DNA from: Mycolicibacterium boenickei
GTDB taxonomy: Bacteria > Actinomycetota > Actinomycetes > Mycobacteriales > Mycobacteriaceae
Direction of reading: 5' to 3'
Assembly (NCBI RefSeq): GCF_010731295.1
Contig: NZ_AP022579.1
Location: forward strand, 5,456,001-5,520,000
DNA: 64,000 nucleotides
Part shown: positions 8,281 to 15,725 of the stretch, piece after piece
Numbering within the stretch: the first letter of the stretch is position 1
Layout: the number at the start of each line of letters is the position of its first letter
Notes under the pieces: generated by a model
What the model was told of the DNA's origin: nothing
Database searches by the model: none
The model's input: only the letters and a program-made list of their open reading frames with translations
Program-made: the position numbers and the translations under genes

Positions 8281-9158
8281 CGCTGAGCGGTTTTCGGTCG
8301 CAGCGCGCGGCTGAACAACACGTTGACCTGACGCATCGCCACGCTGTAGGGCCACCATGCGACGCGCTTGAACGTGTACAGGGCGCGGATATCGGCCGAG
8401 GTGTAGATCAGGAAACGGTTGCGTCCCACCCCGGCCAGGATCTTGTCGGCGGCGCGTTCCGGAGAGATCGCATGGCCGGCGAACCGATCCACCCATTTCT
8501 GCACATTCGGATCCTCCCGGTCCACACCGGCGATCTGAACTGTTTGCACCAGGCCGGTTTTCACCGCGCCGGGCACCACGACCGACACCCCGATACGGTG
8601 CCGCGCCAGGTCGAATCGCAGCACTTCGCTCAGCCCACGCAACCCGTACTTGCTCGCACTGTAGGCGCTGTGCCATGGCAATGCGACGATCCCGGCGGCC
8701 GAGGACACGTTCACCAGGTGCCCGCCGCGGCGCGCCTGAACCATCGGCGGCAGGAACGTCTCGATCACGTGGATCGGGCCCATCAGGTTGACGTCGATCA
8801 TCGAGCGCCAGTGCTGATGGGTGAGTTGGTCGACAGTCCCCCAGGCCGAGATCCCGGCGATGTTCATCACCAGGTCCATCGACGAATGCGCCGCGTGGAT
8901 GTCGGCGCCGAAGGCTGCCACCTGGTCGTAGTCCGAGATGTCCAAGGCCCGGTGGGCCGGTACCTGGGCACCCAGGGCCCTGGCGTCGGCCACCGTCTGG
9001 GCCAGGCCCACCTCGTCGCGATCGGTCAGATAGAGCTCAGCGCCGCGGGCGGCCAGTGCCAGCGCGGTGGCCCGGCCGATTCCGCTCGCGGCGCCGGTGA
9101 TCAAGCACTTCTTCCCCCGAAAGTCGGCCCGACCGTTACCCGCGGTATCGCTCCCCAT
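8277..9158 (-). CDS. Short-chain dehydrogenase/reductase (Rv3057c-type)
   Basis: A 293-residue SDR with the NAD(P)-binding TGAASGIG at residues 21-28, the NIAG strand motif, and catalytic Ser and YSASK. An extra C-terminal segment (about 60 residues) has a hydrophobic stretch that may touch the membrane. The start chosen is ATG 9156-9158, because the longer upstream extension has no ribosome site and the shorter form matches the relatives. It lies 23 nt downstream of the TetR at 9182, so both are likely in one operon divergent from cyp136. Confidence 0.9.
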   Translation of the reverse strand: MGSDTAGNGRADFRGKKCLITGAASGIGRATALALAARGAELYLTDRDEVGLAQTVADARALGAQVPAHRALDISDYDQVAAFGADIHAAHSSMDLVMNIAGISAWGTVDQLTHQHWRSMIDVNLMGPIHVIETFLPPMVQARRGGHLVNVSSAAGIVALPWHSAYSASKYGLRGLSEVLRFDLARHRIGVSVVVPGAVKTGLVQTVQIAGVDREDPNVQKWVDRFAGHAISPERAADKILAGVGRNRFLIYTSADIRALYTFKRVAWWPYSVAMRQVNVLFSRALRPKTAQR

Positions 9159-9181
9159 AGCGGTGAACCTTACCTGTGACG

Positions 9182-9835
9182 CTAGGCGTCCTGGCCACCC
9201 CACAGTGCGTTGAGCCACAGTCGCTCGACCACGTCGAGCGCGCGCGCCGGATCGGTCCCCCGGCCGATGAAGGCCGAATCGTGCGACAGCGTCATCGCGG
9301 TGGTCGCCACGAGGGTGCGCACCAGCGCGGGAAGGTCGTCGGAAATGGGGCGGGCGCCTGAGTCCTGTTCGACGAGGCCGACGATCTGGCTGATCACCGC
9401 GTCCTCGAAATCGTTCATCAGATCGCGGATCTGCGCATCGGTGTTCTGCGCGACGGTGCAGGCCGCCATGATCGGGTCGTTGGTGGCGAAGACCGTGGCC
9501 GCGCTGCCGACCATCCGCTCGGCGAAGGCGGCCGGGGTCTCACCCGCCTCCCGGGGTGCGTAGTTGTGCGTCAACGCGGCCAGTTCTTCCATGGCATCCG
9601 CGAGGATCACGGCCAACACCGCGTACTTCGAATCGAAATAGAAGTAGAAGCCAGACCGGGCCACCCCGGCGCGCTCGCTGATGGTGCTCACCGACATGTC
9701 GGCGAACGACTGCTCCTCGAGCAGTTCCCGCACAGCCGCCACGATGGCCTCGCGCTGCCGGTCACCCCGGCTCCGACGGGCCTGCGGACGCCCGGTGGAG
9801 CCATTGCCGCTCCCCGGTATCGATTCGGCGGTCAT
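9182..9835 (-). CDS. TetR-family regulator (Rv3058c-type)
   Basis: A 217-residue TetR with the helix-turn-helix at about 45-66 (MSVSTISERAGVARSGFYFY). ATG 9833-9835 is supported by AAAGG 9 nt upstream. An ATG 18 nt further up is less likely. It is divergent from cyp136, and a near-perfect 18-bp palindrome lies between the two, so it should repress itself with the SDR and also cyp136. In M. tuberculosis the same trio is conserved. Confidence 0.92.
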   Translation of the reverse strand: MTAESIPGSGNGSTGRPQARRSRGDRQREAIVAAVRELLEEQSFADMSVSTISERAGVARSGFYFYFDSKYAVLAVILADAMEELAALTHNYAPREAGETPAAFAERMVGSAATVFATNDPIMAACTVAQNTDAQIRDLMNDFEDAVISQIVGLVEQDSGARPISDDLPALVRTLVATTAMTLSHDSAFIGRGTDPARALDVVERLWLNALWGGQDA

Positions 9836-9873
9836 GGCATTAGACCTTTGCACCCGCGACGCGCCAGATCAAA

Positions 9874-9891
9874 ACTTGACATGCGTCAAGT
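9874..9891. promoter_or_regulatory. Palindromic operator between the TetR gene and cyp136
   Basis: ACTTGAC, ATGC, GTCAAGT is a perfect 7-bp dyad with a 4-bp spacer. CCAGA on the left and CTGG on the right extend the symmetry. It lies midway between the divergent starts at 9835 and 9964. It is the best candidate binding site for the adjacent TetR. Confidence 0.7.
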
Positions 9892-9963
9892 CTGGCAGTC
9901 AGGATGGCCTCAAGTGGTGACATCGACCACATTTCGTCAGCCTTTTATGGTCAGGAGCGGCCC

Positions 9964-11445
9964 ATGGCAACCATCAGCACCCCGCATTACCTGCTCGATC
10001 AGGCCAAGCGTCGGTTCACCCCGACGCCCAACACGCTGCCGGGCATGGGCGCCCTCGAGAAGCGCCTCAAGGCCAAGGACTGGGACCAGTTCGTGTTCGC
10101 AGAGCCGCCGGCCGGCAGTGGACTCAAGCCGATCCTGGGCGACTCCGGTTTGCCGATCATCGGCCACATGATCGAGATCTTCCGCGGCGGTCCTGACTTC
10201 ATCCTGGAGCAATACCGCAAGAACGGCCCGCTCTACTACGCCCAGTCACCCGCGCTGTCGTCGGTGATGGCGTTGGGTCCCGACGCCACCCAGGCGGTCT
10301 TCTCCAACCGCAACAAGGATTTCTCGCAGCGCGCCTGGGATCCGGTGATCGGCCCGTTCTTCGAGGGCGGCCTGATGCTGCTCGACTTCGACGAGCACAT
10401 GTTCCACCGCCGGATCATGCAGGAAGCGTTCACCCGCACCAGGCTCAGCGGCTACATCTCCCACATCGACTCGGTGGCTTCGGCCGTGCTCGCCGACGAC
10501 TGGGCCGCCAACGACCCGCGGTTCCTCTTCCACCCCGCGATCAAGGAGCTCACGCTCGACATCGCCTCCGAAGTGTTCATGGGTGTCCCCGCCGGCACCG
10601 ACCGGGCCCTGGTCACCACGATCAACAACGCGTTCACCACCACCACGCGGGCCGGCAACGCGATCGTCCGGACCTCGGTGCCGCCGCTGAAATGGTGGCG
10701 CGGTATCCAGGCCCGCAAGACGCTCGAGGACTACTTCGCCAGCCGCATCGGTGAGAAGCGGCAGTCGGAGAGCACCGACATGTTCAGCGTGCTGTGCCAT
10801 TCCGCCGACGAGGACGGGCAGACCTTCACGGACGACCAGATCATCAGCCACATGATCTTCCTGATGATGGCCGCGCATGACACGTCGACCTCGACGATGA
10901 CGACGATGGCCTACCACCTGGCGGCCAACCCGGAGTGGCAGGAGCGTCTGCGCGACGACTCCGCACGGATCGGCGACGGGCCGCTGGACTTCGAGTCGCT
11001 GGACAAGCTGGAGACCTACGACCTGGTGATCAACGAGTCGCTGCGCATGATGACGCCGCTGCCGTTCAACTTCCGCGAGGCTGTGCGCGACACCGAGTTG
11101 CTCGGCTACTTCATCCCGGCCGGGACGAGCGTGGTGACCTGGCCGTCGATCAACCACCGGCTGCCCGAGCTGTGGACCGACCCGGACAAGTTCGACCCGG
11201 AGCGGTTCGCCGAGCCGCGCAGCGAGCACAAGAGCCACCGCTACGCGTTCGCCCCGTTCGGTGGTGGCGCACACAAGTGCATCGGCATGGTGTTCGGCCA
11301 GTTGGAGATCAAGACGGTGATGCACCGGCTGCTGCGTCGGTACAAGCTGGAGCTGGCAAGCCCGGGCTACCAGCCGCGCTACGACTACGGCGGCATGCCG
11401 GTGCCGATCGACGGTATGCCGATCGTGCTGCGCCCGCTGCACTGA
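9964..11445 (+). CDS. cyp136: Cytochrome P450 CYP136
   Basis: A 493-residue P450 closely following M. tuberculosis CYP136 along its length. Landmarks are the I-helix MMAAHDTSTST, the K-helix ESLR, and the haem loop FAPFGGGAHKCIG with the proximal cysteine. The substrate of this family is not established. ATG 9964 is chosen over a longer frame because of AGGAG 6 nt upstream (9953-9957) and the conserved N-terminus MATI. Regulation is probably by the divergent TetR through the palindrome at 9874. The gene ends before hairpin A copy 3. Confidence 0.95.
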   Translation: MATISTPHYLLDQAKRRFTPTPNTLPGMGALEKRLKAKDWDQFVFAEPPAGSGLKPILGDSGLPIIGHMIEIFRGGPDFILEQYRKNGPLYYAQSPALSSVMALGPDATQAVFSNRNKDFSQRAWDPVIGPFFEGGLMLLDFDEHMFHRRIMQEAFTRTRLSGYISHIDSVASAVLADDWAANDPRFLFHPAIKELTLDIASEVFMGVPAGTDRALVTTINNAFTTTTRAGNAIVRTSVPPLKWWRGIQARKTLEDYFASRIGEKRQSESTDMFSVLCHSADEDGQTFTDDQIISHMIFLMMAAHDTSTSTMTTMAYHLAANPEWQERLRDDSARIGDGPLDFESLDKLETYDLVINESLRMMTPLPFNFREAVRDTELLGYFIPAGTSVVTWPSINHRLPELWTDPDKFDPERFAEPRSEHKSHRYAFAPFGGGAHKCIGMVFGQLEIKTVMHRLLRRYKLELASPGYQPRYDYGGMPVPIDGMPIVLRPLH

Positions 11446-11450
11446 GTCGC

Positions 11451-11517
11451 TCGAAGGCCCACTGTCCAGTTGTGGCACGCTTTCGGAGGAATTCGCGTGC
11501 CACAACTGGCCATTCGA
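11451..11517. repeat. Inverted-repeat element A, copy 3 (probable bidirectional terminator)
   Basis: CCAGTTGTGGCACGC (11466-11480) pairs with GCGTGCCACAACTGG (11495-11509), with outer TCGAA/TTCGA flanks. It lies between the 3' ends of cyp136 and the minus-strand gene at 11523, the same convergent setting as copies 1 and 2. Confidence 0.6.
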
Positions 11518-11522
11518 CTTTG

Positions 11523-12035
11523 TCAGGCCGTCGCCAGAAACCGATTGCTCATCAGCCGGTTGGCACACGCGATCACGGCATGCAGCGCCGACCGTTCCGG
11601 ATCGTCGTCGAGCCCCATGGCCCACTCGCTGTGCGTGCCGTCGCAGCCCTCGATGAAGGTCGCGGTCCGCCCGCCGATGGGCAACTGGTGAAACGACATG
11701 GTCTCCACGGTGATCCCGTGTGCGTAGAGCATCTCGGTGAGCGCGGCGATGGGTCCACTGGCCGCCACGGTCAACGTGCTGATGGTGTCACCCAGGGCCA
11801 GGGTGGCCTGGTAGTGGCGGGCCTGCGGCCCCAGCCTGCTGGCTGAACGCGCCGTGTCGGTGCAGATCCACTGCCCCAGTTTCAACGTGCCCGGGCCTGC
11901 CGCGTACTCGTCGAGGAACTGCTCCCAGGAGGCCGACTCACCGGCTTCGCGCAGACCACGCGGCAGCGGATTGGAGAAATGGGCGGCGAAAGAGGACGTG
12001 GCGCCCGATTGCGGTGCCGAGGAAGTGAGGTACAT
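11523..12035 (-). CDS. Stand-alone LeuA allosteric (dimerisation) domain protein
   Basis: A 170-residue protein. The second half resembles the C-terminal leucine-sensing domain of 2-isopropylmalate synthase (HYQATLALGDTISTLTV, GPIAALTEML, then SALHAVIACANRLM), but the TIM-barrel catalytic domain is absent. Such a protein could bind leucine or a related acid, or interact with LeuA, but its role is unknown. ATG 12035 has AGAGAAG about 8 nt upstream. An in-frame GTG at 12089 would add a Leu-rich 18-residue extension (see the leader entry). Confidence 0.7.
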   Translation of the reverse strand: MYLTSSAPQSGATSSFAAHFSNPLPRGLREAGESASWEQFLDEYAAGPGTLKLGQWICTDTARSASRLGPQARHYQATLALGDTISTLTVAASGPIAALTEMLYAHGITVETMSFHQLPIGGRTATFIEGCDGTHSEWAMGLDDDPERSALHAVIACANRLMSNRFLATA

Positions 12036-12053
12036 GTGCCGGTCTTCTCTGAT

Positions 12054-12104
12054 CAGAGGAAGTGACCGACGAAGTAGCGAACGACCCACAGCGAGGGGTC
12101 GGTC
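12054..12104 (-). promoter_or_regulatory. Possible leucine attenuator-like leader
   Basis: Minus-strand leader of the LeuA-domain gene. Two hairpins share an arm: one pairs 12082-12087 (CGACCC) with 12096-12101 (GGGTCG), the other pairs 12064-12070 (GACCGAC) with 12098-12104 (GTCGGTC). They cannot form together. A GTG-initiated frame through the region reads MGRSLLRRSLPLI and includes rare mycobacterial Leu codons CTA and CTT. Layout and content suggest leucine-dependent attenuation, but the frame has no stop before the main gene, so it could simply be its N-terminus. Confidence 0.3.
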
Positions 12105-12226
12105 CGGATCAGACCCCGCTGCGGGTTGCTACTACGAGTCGCCTTGGCACGTTGGCGATGCTAGACCCAGCGCGGCTGGTCATGCAAACACTTTTGACTC
12201 CGTAGTCTCGGCGGGGTGGATGGCTC

Positions 12227-12988
12227 ATGAGCGTCGGTGAGGTTGTCCTGCTCGTCGTCGCCGGGATCTGCGGTGGACTGACCGGCAGCATCGCCGGCCT
12301 GGCCTCGGTGGCCACCTATCCCGCACTGCTGCTCATCGGCCTGCCTCCGGTCACCGCCAATGTGACCAACACCGTGGCGCTGGTGTTCAACGGCATCGGT
12401 TCGGTGCTGGGCTCCCGGCCCGAACTCGCCGGGCAGCGAGCCTGGATCAAACGGATCATCCCGATCGCGATCGCCGGCGGTGCGGTCGGGGCCGCGTTGC
12501 TGCTGTGCACTCCCGCCGAGGGCTTCGAGAAGGTGGTCCCGGCGCTCCTGGCGTTCGCGTCGGTGGCGATCCTGCTGCCGCGTGGCCGCCAGAAGCCGAC
12601 GCGGGTGGCCGACCACCGGGAGCATCGGGTCAAGGTGGCCATCGAGGCCGGTGCGATCTTCCTGATCACCATCTACGGCGGCTACTTCGGTGCCGCGGCC
12701 GGGGTGCTGCTGCTGGCACTGCTGCTGCGGACCGGTGGAGCGACGCTCGCGCATGCCAACGCCGGCAAGAACGTGATCCTCGGCGTCGCCAATTCGGTTG
12801 CCGCGGTGGCTTTCATCGTGGTGGCCCCGGTGTACTGGCCGGCCGTCATCCCGTTGGGTGCCGGATGCCTGATCGGCTCGCGCCTCGGCCCGGTGATCGT
12901 GCGGCATGCGCCGGCCGCGCCGCTGCGATTCCTGATCGGCGCGGCGGGCGTGGCCCTCGCCGTCAAGCTCGCCGTCGACACCTACTGA
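12227..12988 (+). CDS. TauE/SafE-family membrane permease
   Basis: A 253-residue polytopic membrane protein with about eight hydrophobic segments. The family repeat is visible twice (TGSIAGLASVATYPALLLIG and GGYFGAAAGVLLLALLLR, each with a Gly-rich turn), joined by a charged loop near residues 115-135. Members export or import sulfite, sulfoacetate or other organosulfur anions, or are of unknown substrate. It stands alone on the plus strand, with its 3' end 18 bp from the convergent kinase gene. Confidence 0.88.
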   Translation: MSVGEVVLLVVAGICGGLTGSIAGLASVATYPALLLIGLPPVTANVTNTVALVFNGIGSVLGSRPELAGQRAWIKRIIPIAIAGGAVGAALLLCTPAEGFEKVVPALLAFASVAILLPRGRQKPTRVADHREHRVKVAIEAGAIFLITIYGGYFGAAAGVLLLALLLRTGGATLAHANAGKNVILGVANSVAAVAFIVVAPVYWPAVIPLGAGCLIGSRLGPVIVRHAPAAPLRFLIGAAGVALAVKLAVDTY

Positions 12989-13006
12989 TTCCGGACGCGA
13001 AGATCC

Positions 13007-14071
13007 TCACTCGAACGGGTTGTCCCCCTTGGTGACCCGTGCCCCCAGTGCGAGAAGGTTCTCGGCCGAGGCGTGCAGTTGCTCACCGGCATCGCGGCTG
13101 GCCCGCCCGGCCAGGTACCGCGACCAGGTGCCTTCGATGACGATGCCGAGTTTGAAGCAGGCCAGCGCCACATACCAATCCAGCCGGTCGGTCTGACGCC
13201 CGCCGGCCGAACGGTAGGCCTCGATGAGTTCACTGCGGTGGGCCAGACCACCGAGGGCGGCCAGTGTCGACCCCGCGTTGATCGGATTCGGTTCGTCGGG
13301 CCAGCACACGAGCATCCACCCGAGATCGAGCAAGGGATCACCGATCGTGCACATCTCCCAGTCGATGAACGCGGCGAGCTCGGGCTTGTCCCGGCGCAGC
13401 AGGACGTTGTTGAGGTGGGCGTCGCCGTGCATGATGCCGGGTTCGGCGTCGGGCGGGCGGTTGTCCTCCAGCCACTGCGCCAACTCCCCCACGCCGCTCA
13501 ACGACTCGGGCGAGTATCGCTCGTGCCGATAGCTGTCGAGTAGACCCAGGAACTGCGGAACCTGCCGGGCCAGAAAGGAACCGGGCCGGCGGATGGCGGC
13601 GAGTTCGCTGTTCTCCCAGACGACGTTGCCCAGTTCGGCCAGACTCCCGGCGTACGACAGGCCGACGCGGTAGCGCAGATCGGCGTCGTCCGCGTACTCC
13701 GGGCTCACATCTGTACCCGGATTGAACCCGTCGACCTCCTCCATCAGGTAGAACACCACGCCGATCACGTCGAGGTCGGTACACGCGGCGATGAAACCGG
13801 GATGCGGTACGGCCGAGCCCGCCAGGGTGCGCAGCACCGCGATTTCCCGCAGCATGGTCTTGTCGCTGGTGGGTCGGGGATGTAAAGGCGGCCGCCGCAA
13901 CACCATTCGGCGGCCGTCGACGCTCATGCCCACCACGATGTTCTGGGTTCCCCCGGTCAGCGGCGCCACATCGGTCAAGGTTGTGCCGATGTGCTGGTCG
14001 CGCAGCCAGCGCCCGATGGCGTCCTGGTCGGTGGCACTGAGTGTCGGCAATTCCTGAACATGGTCGGGCAT
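13007..14071 (-). CDS. APH-family phosphotransferase (FadE36-like)
   Basis: A 354-residue aminoglycoside-phosphotransferase/choline-kinase fold protein. The Brenner motif HGDAHLNN and the metal-binding IDWEM are intact, and the N-terminal lobe has the GGTQN loop and the VLRRPP strand. In mycobacteria this class is usually annotated as FadE36-like, often occurs near acyl-CoA dehydrogenases, and is thought to act on hydroxylated acyl or alcohol substrates rather than drugs. It is 29 bp upstream of the methyltransferase stop-to-start order read leftwards, so it may be cotranscribed with it. Confidence 0.88.
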   Translation of the reverse strand: MPDHVQELPTLSATDQDAIGRWLRDQHIGTTLTDVAPLTGGTQNIVVGMSVDGRRMVLRRPPLHPRPTSDKTMLREIAVLRTLAGSAVPHPGFIAACTDLDVIGVVFYLMEEVDGFNPGTDVSPEYADDADLRYRVGLSYAGSLAELGNVVWENSELAAIRRPGSFLARQVPQFLGLLDSYRHERYSPESLSGVGELAQWLEDNRPPDAEPGIMHGDAHLNNVLLRRDKPELAAFIDWEMCTIGDPLLDLGWMLVCWPDEPNPINAGSTLAALGGLAHRSELIEAYRSAGGRQTDRLDWYVALACFKLGIVIEGTWSRYLAGRASRDAGEQLHASAENLLALGARVTKGDNPFE

Positions 14072-14100
14072 GCAGCCATGGTGCCAGCTGCCTGCTCCGC

Positions 14101-14916
14101 TCAGTGGGTGTTCGCCACTGTCAGCAGGTATTCCCAGGGCATCGAGGCACCGTCGAGGAACCGGTCGCCGAGCGCGGCGATGTCGGCGTCCAGTGCCGCA
14201 ACGCGGTCGGCGTCGGCGGCGATGGCCCGGTAGGCCGAGATCGTCGGGCCGTAGTTGGCCTTGAAGTGGTCGCGGAAGGCCGCTCCGTCGGGGAACAACG
14301 CGACGTCGAGTTCCCGTCGCTCACAGGTCAACTCGCCGACCCGCTCACCCAGAAGACCACGTACGTAGTCCTCGTCTCCCCACCTCGGCGGCGGGGACAC
14401 CCCGGGCGGCGGCGCGGGCACGTACGGCTTCATCGTGGCGAACAGTTGCCCGATGAAACCCTCTGGGGTCCAGGAGATCAGGCCGATCCGCCCACCCGGG
14501 CGGGTCACCCGCAGGAGTTCGTCGGCGGCCTGCTGATGGTGCGGAGCGAACATCACCCCGATGCAGGACAGCACGGCGTCGAACGAGGCGTCATCGAATG
14601 GCAACGCCTCGGCGTTGGCCTCGGCCCAGTCGATCCTGACTCCGGCCTCCGCGCTGAGGCGGCGGCCCTCTTCGACCAGTTCCGGGCACAGGTCGCTGGC
14701 GGTCACGCGCGCGCCCGCCGCCGCGGCGGGGATGGCGGCGTTGCCGGTGCCGGCCGCGACGTCGAGAACGCGGTCGCCGGGCCCGATGCCGCTGGCCGCG
14801 ACCAGTACCGGGCCCAGTGGTCGCACGATATCGGCGGCGATCGCCGCGTAGTCACCCAGCGCCCACAGCGCCCGGTGTTTGGCCTCAAGTTCGCTGTCAG
14901 TGATCATGGTGTTCAT
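14101..14916 (-). CDS. Class I SAM-dependent methyltransferase
   Basis: A 271-residue protein with the SAM-binding motif I VLDVAAGTGN, motif II (VTASDLCPELVEEG) and a post-motif GGRIGLISWTPEG. The C-terminal part is of the ubiquinone/menaquinone or small-molecule type. Of two close ATGs, 14916 is preferred because a weak GAG site precedes it. It is divergent from the HxlR regulator at 15047, with two dyads between them, so it is likely that regulator's target. Confidence 0.85.
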   Translation of the reverse strand: MNTMITDSELEAKHRALWALGDYAAIAADIVRPLGPVLVAASGIGPGDRVLDVAAGTGNAAIPAAAAGARVTASDLCPELVEEGRRLSAEAGVRIDWAEANAEALPFDDASFDAVLSCIGVMFAPHHQQAADELLRVTRPGGRIGLISWTPEGFIGQLFATMKPYVPAPPPGVSPPPRWGDEDYVRGLLGERVGELTCERRELDVALFPDGAAFRDHFKANYGPTISAYRAIAADADRVAALDADIAALGDRFLDGASMPWEYLLTVANTH

Positions 14917-14941
14917 CGTGATCTCGCCCGGTGCGGCAAAT

Positions 14942-15022
14942 CCAGTACCAGATCTGTAGCGACCCCGGTTCTGAATCTGTACTGGCTTCCGGGCCCCGAC
15001 AGCGGTGTACTTATGACACCGC
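14942..15022. promoter_or_regulatory. Two dyads between the methyltransferase and HxlR genes
   Basis: CCAGTACCAGAT (14942-14953) pairs, with one bulged base, with ATCTGTACTGG (14975-14985). GCGGTGT (15002-15008) pairs with ACACCGC (15016-15022) across 7 bp. Both lie in the 130-bp divergent gap, where an HxlR-type regulator would bind. Confidence 0.45.
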
Positions 15023-15046
15023 ACTCTTCGGGGAGGTAGATCGCCG

Positions 15047-15721
15047 ATGTCGACGTACGGCCAGTTCTGTCCCGTGGCCAAGGCCATGGAGTTGCTCGAC
15101 GAACGCTGGACCTTGCTGGTGGTCCGGGAACTCCTGCGCGGCAGCGCACACTTCAACGACCTCCGGCGTGGGGTACCGAAGATGTCACCGGCCCTGCTGT
15201 CGAAACGACTGAAGTCGCTGACCCGCGCCGGAGTGATCGAACGCATCGAGATCGACGGGCGGACAAGCTATTCCCTGACCCCGTGCGGGCAGGAACTCGC
15301 CGACGTGGTCGACGCGCTCGGTTCGTGGGGAGTGCGCTGGATCGGCGAACTCGGCGAGCAGGATCTCGATCCGCACCTGCTGATGTGGGACATGCGCCGC
15401 ACCATTCCCATCGCCGAGTGGCCGCGTTCACGTACCACGGTCGCGTTCATCCTCGACGGCGTCGAACCCAAGGCGTCGCGGTGGTGGCTGACGGTGAGCG
15501 ACGGCGAGGCCGACGTCTGCGATTTCGATCCTGGTTATGAGGTGGCCGGGACCGTGCAGACCGATCTGCGCACCCTGGTCGAGATCTGGCGCGGTGACGC
15601 CGGCTGGGCCCGCGCCGTGCTCGACGGCAGTGTCGCGCTGTCGGGATCCGCCGACGTCCGCCGAGCGATCCCGAAATGGCTGGGCCAGAGCACGGCCGCG
15701 GTGATTCCCCGCCCGGCCTGA
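15047..15721 (+). CDS. HxlR-type regulator with C-terminal SCP2-like domain
   Basis: A 224-residue protein. Residues 1-100 form the HxlR winged helix (CPVAKAMELLDERWTLLVVR, then MSPALLSKRLKSLTRAGVIE and the wing GRTSYSLTPCG). Residues from about 120 onward resemble a sterol-carrier-type fold that may bind a hydrophobic ligand. GGGGAGG lies about 9 nt upstream of the ATG. It is divergent from the methyltransferase and ends 4 bp from the convergent poxB stop. Confidence 0.85.
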   Translation: MSTYGQFCPVAKAMELLDERWTLLVVRELLRGSAHFNDLRRGVPKMSPALLSKRLKSLTRAGVIERIEIDGRTSYSLTPCGQELADVVDALGSWGVRWIGELGEQDLDPHLLMWDMRRTIPIAEWPRSRTTVAFILDGVEPKASRWWLTVSDGEADVCDFDPGYEVAGTVQTDLRTLVEIWRGDAGWARAVLDGSVALSGSADVRRAIPKWLGQSTAAVIPRPA

Positions 15722-15725
15722 GTCA

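Noticed and set aside
12109..12182. 24-codon peptide MTSRAGSS... as a leader peptide
   Set aside because: It lacks a run of Leu codons and has no clear ribosome site; kept only as background to the attenuator idea.
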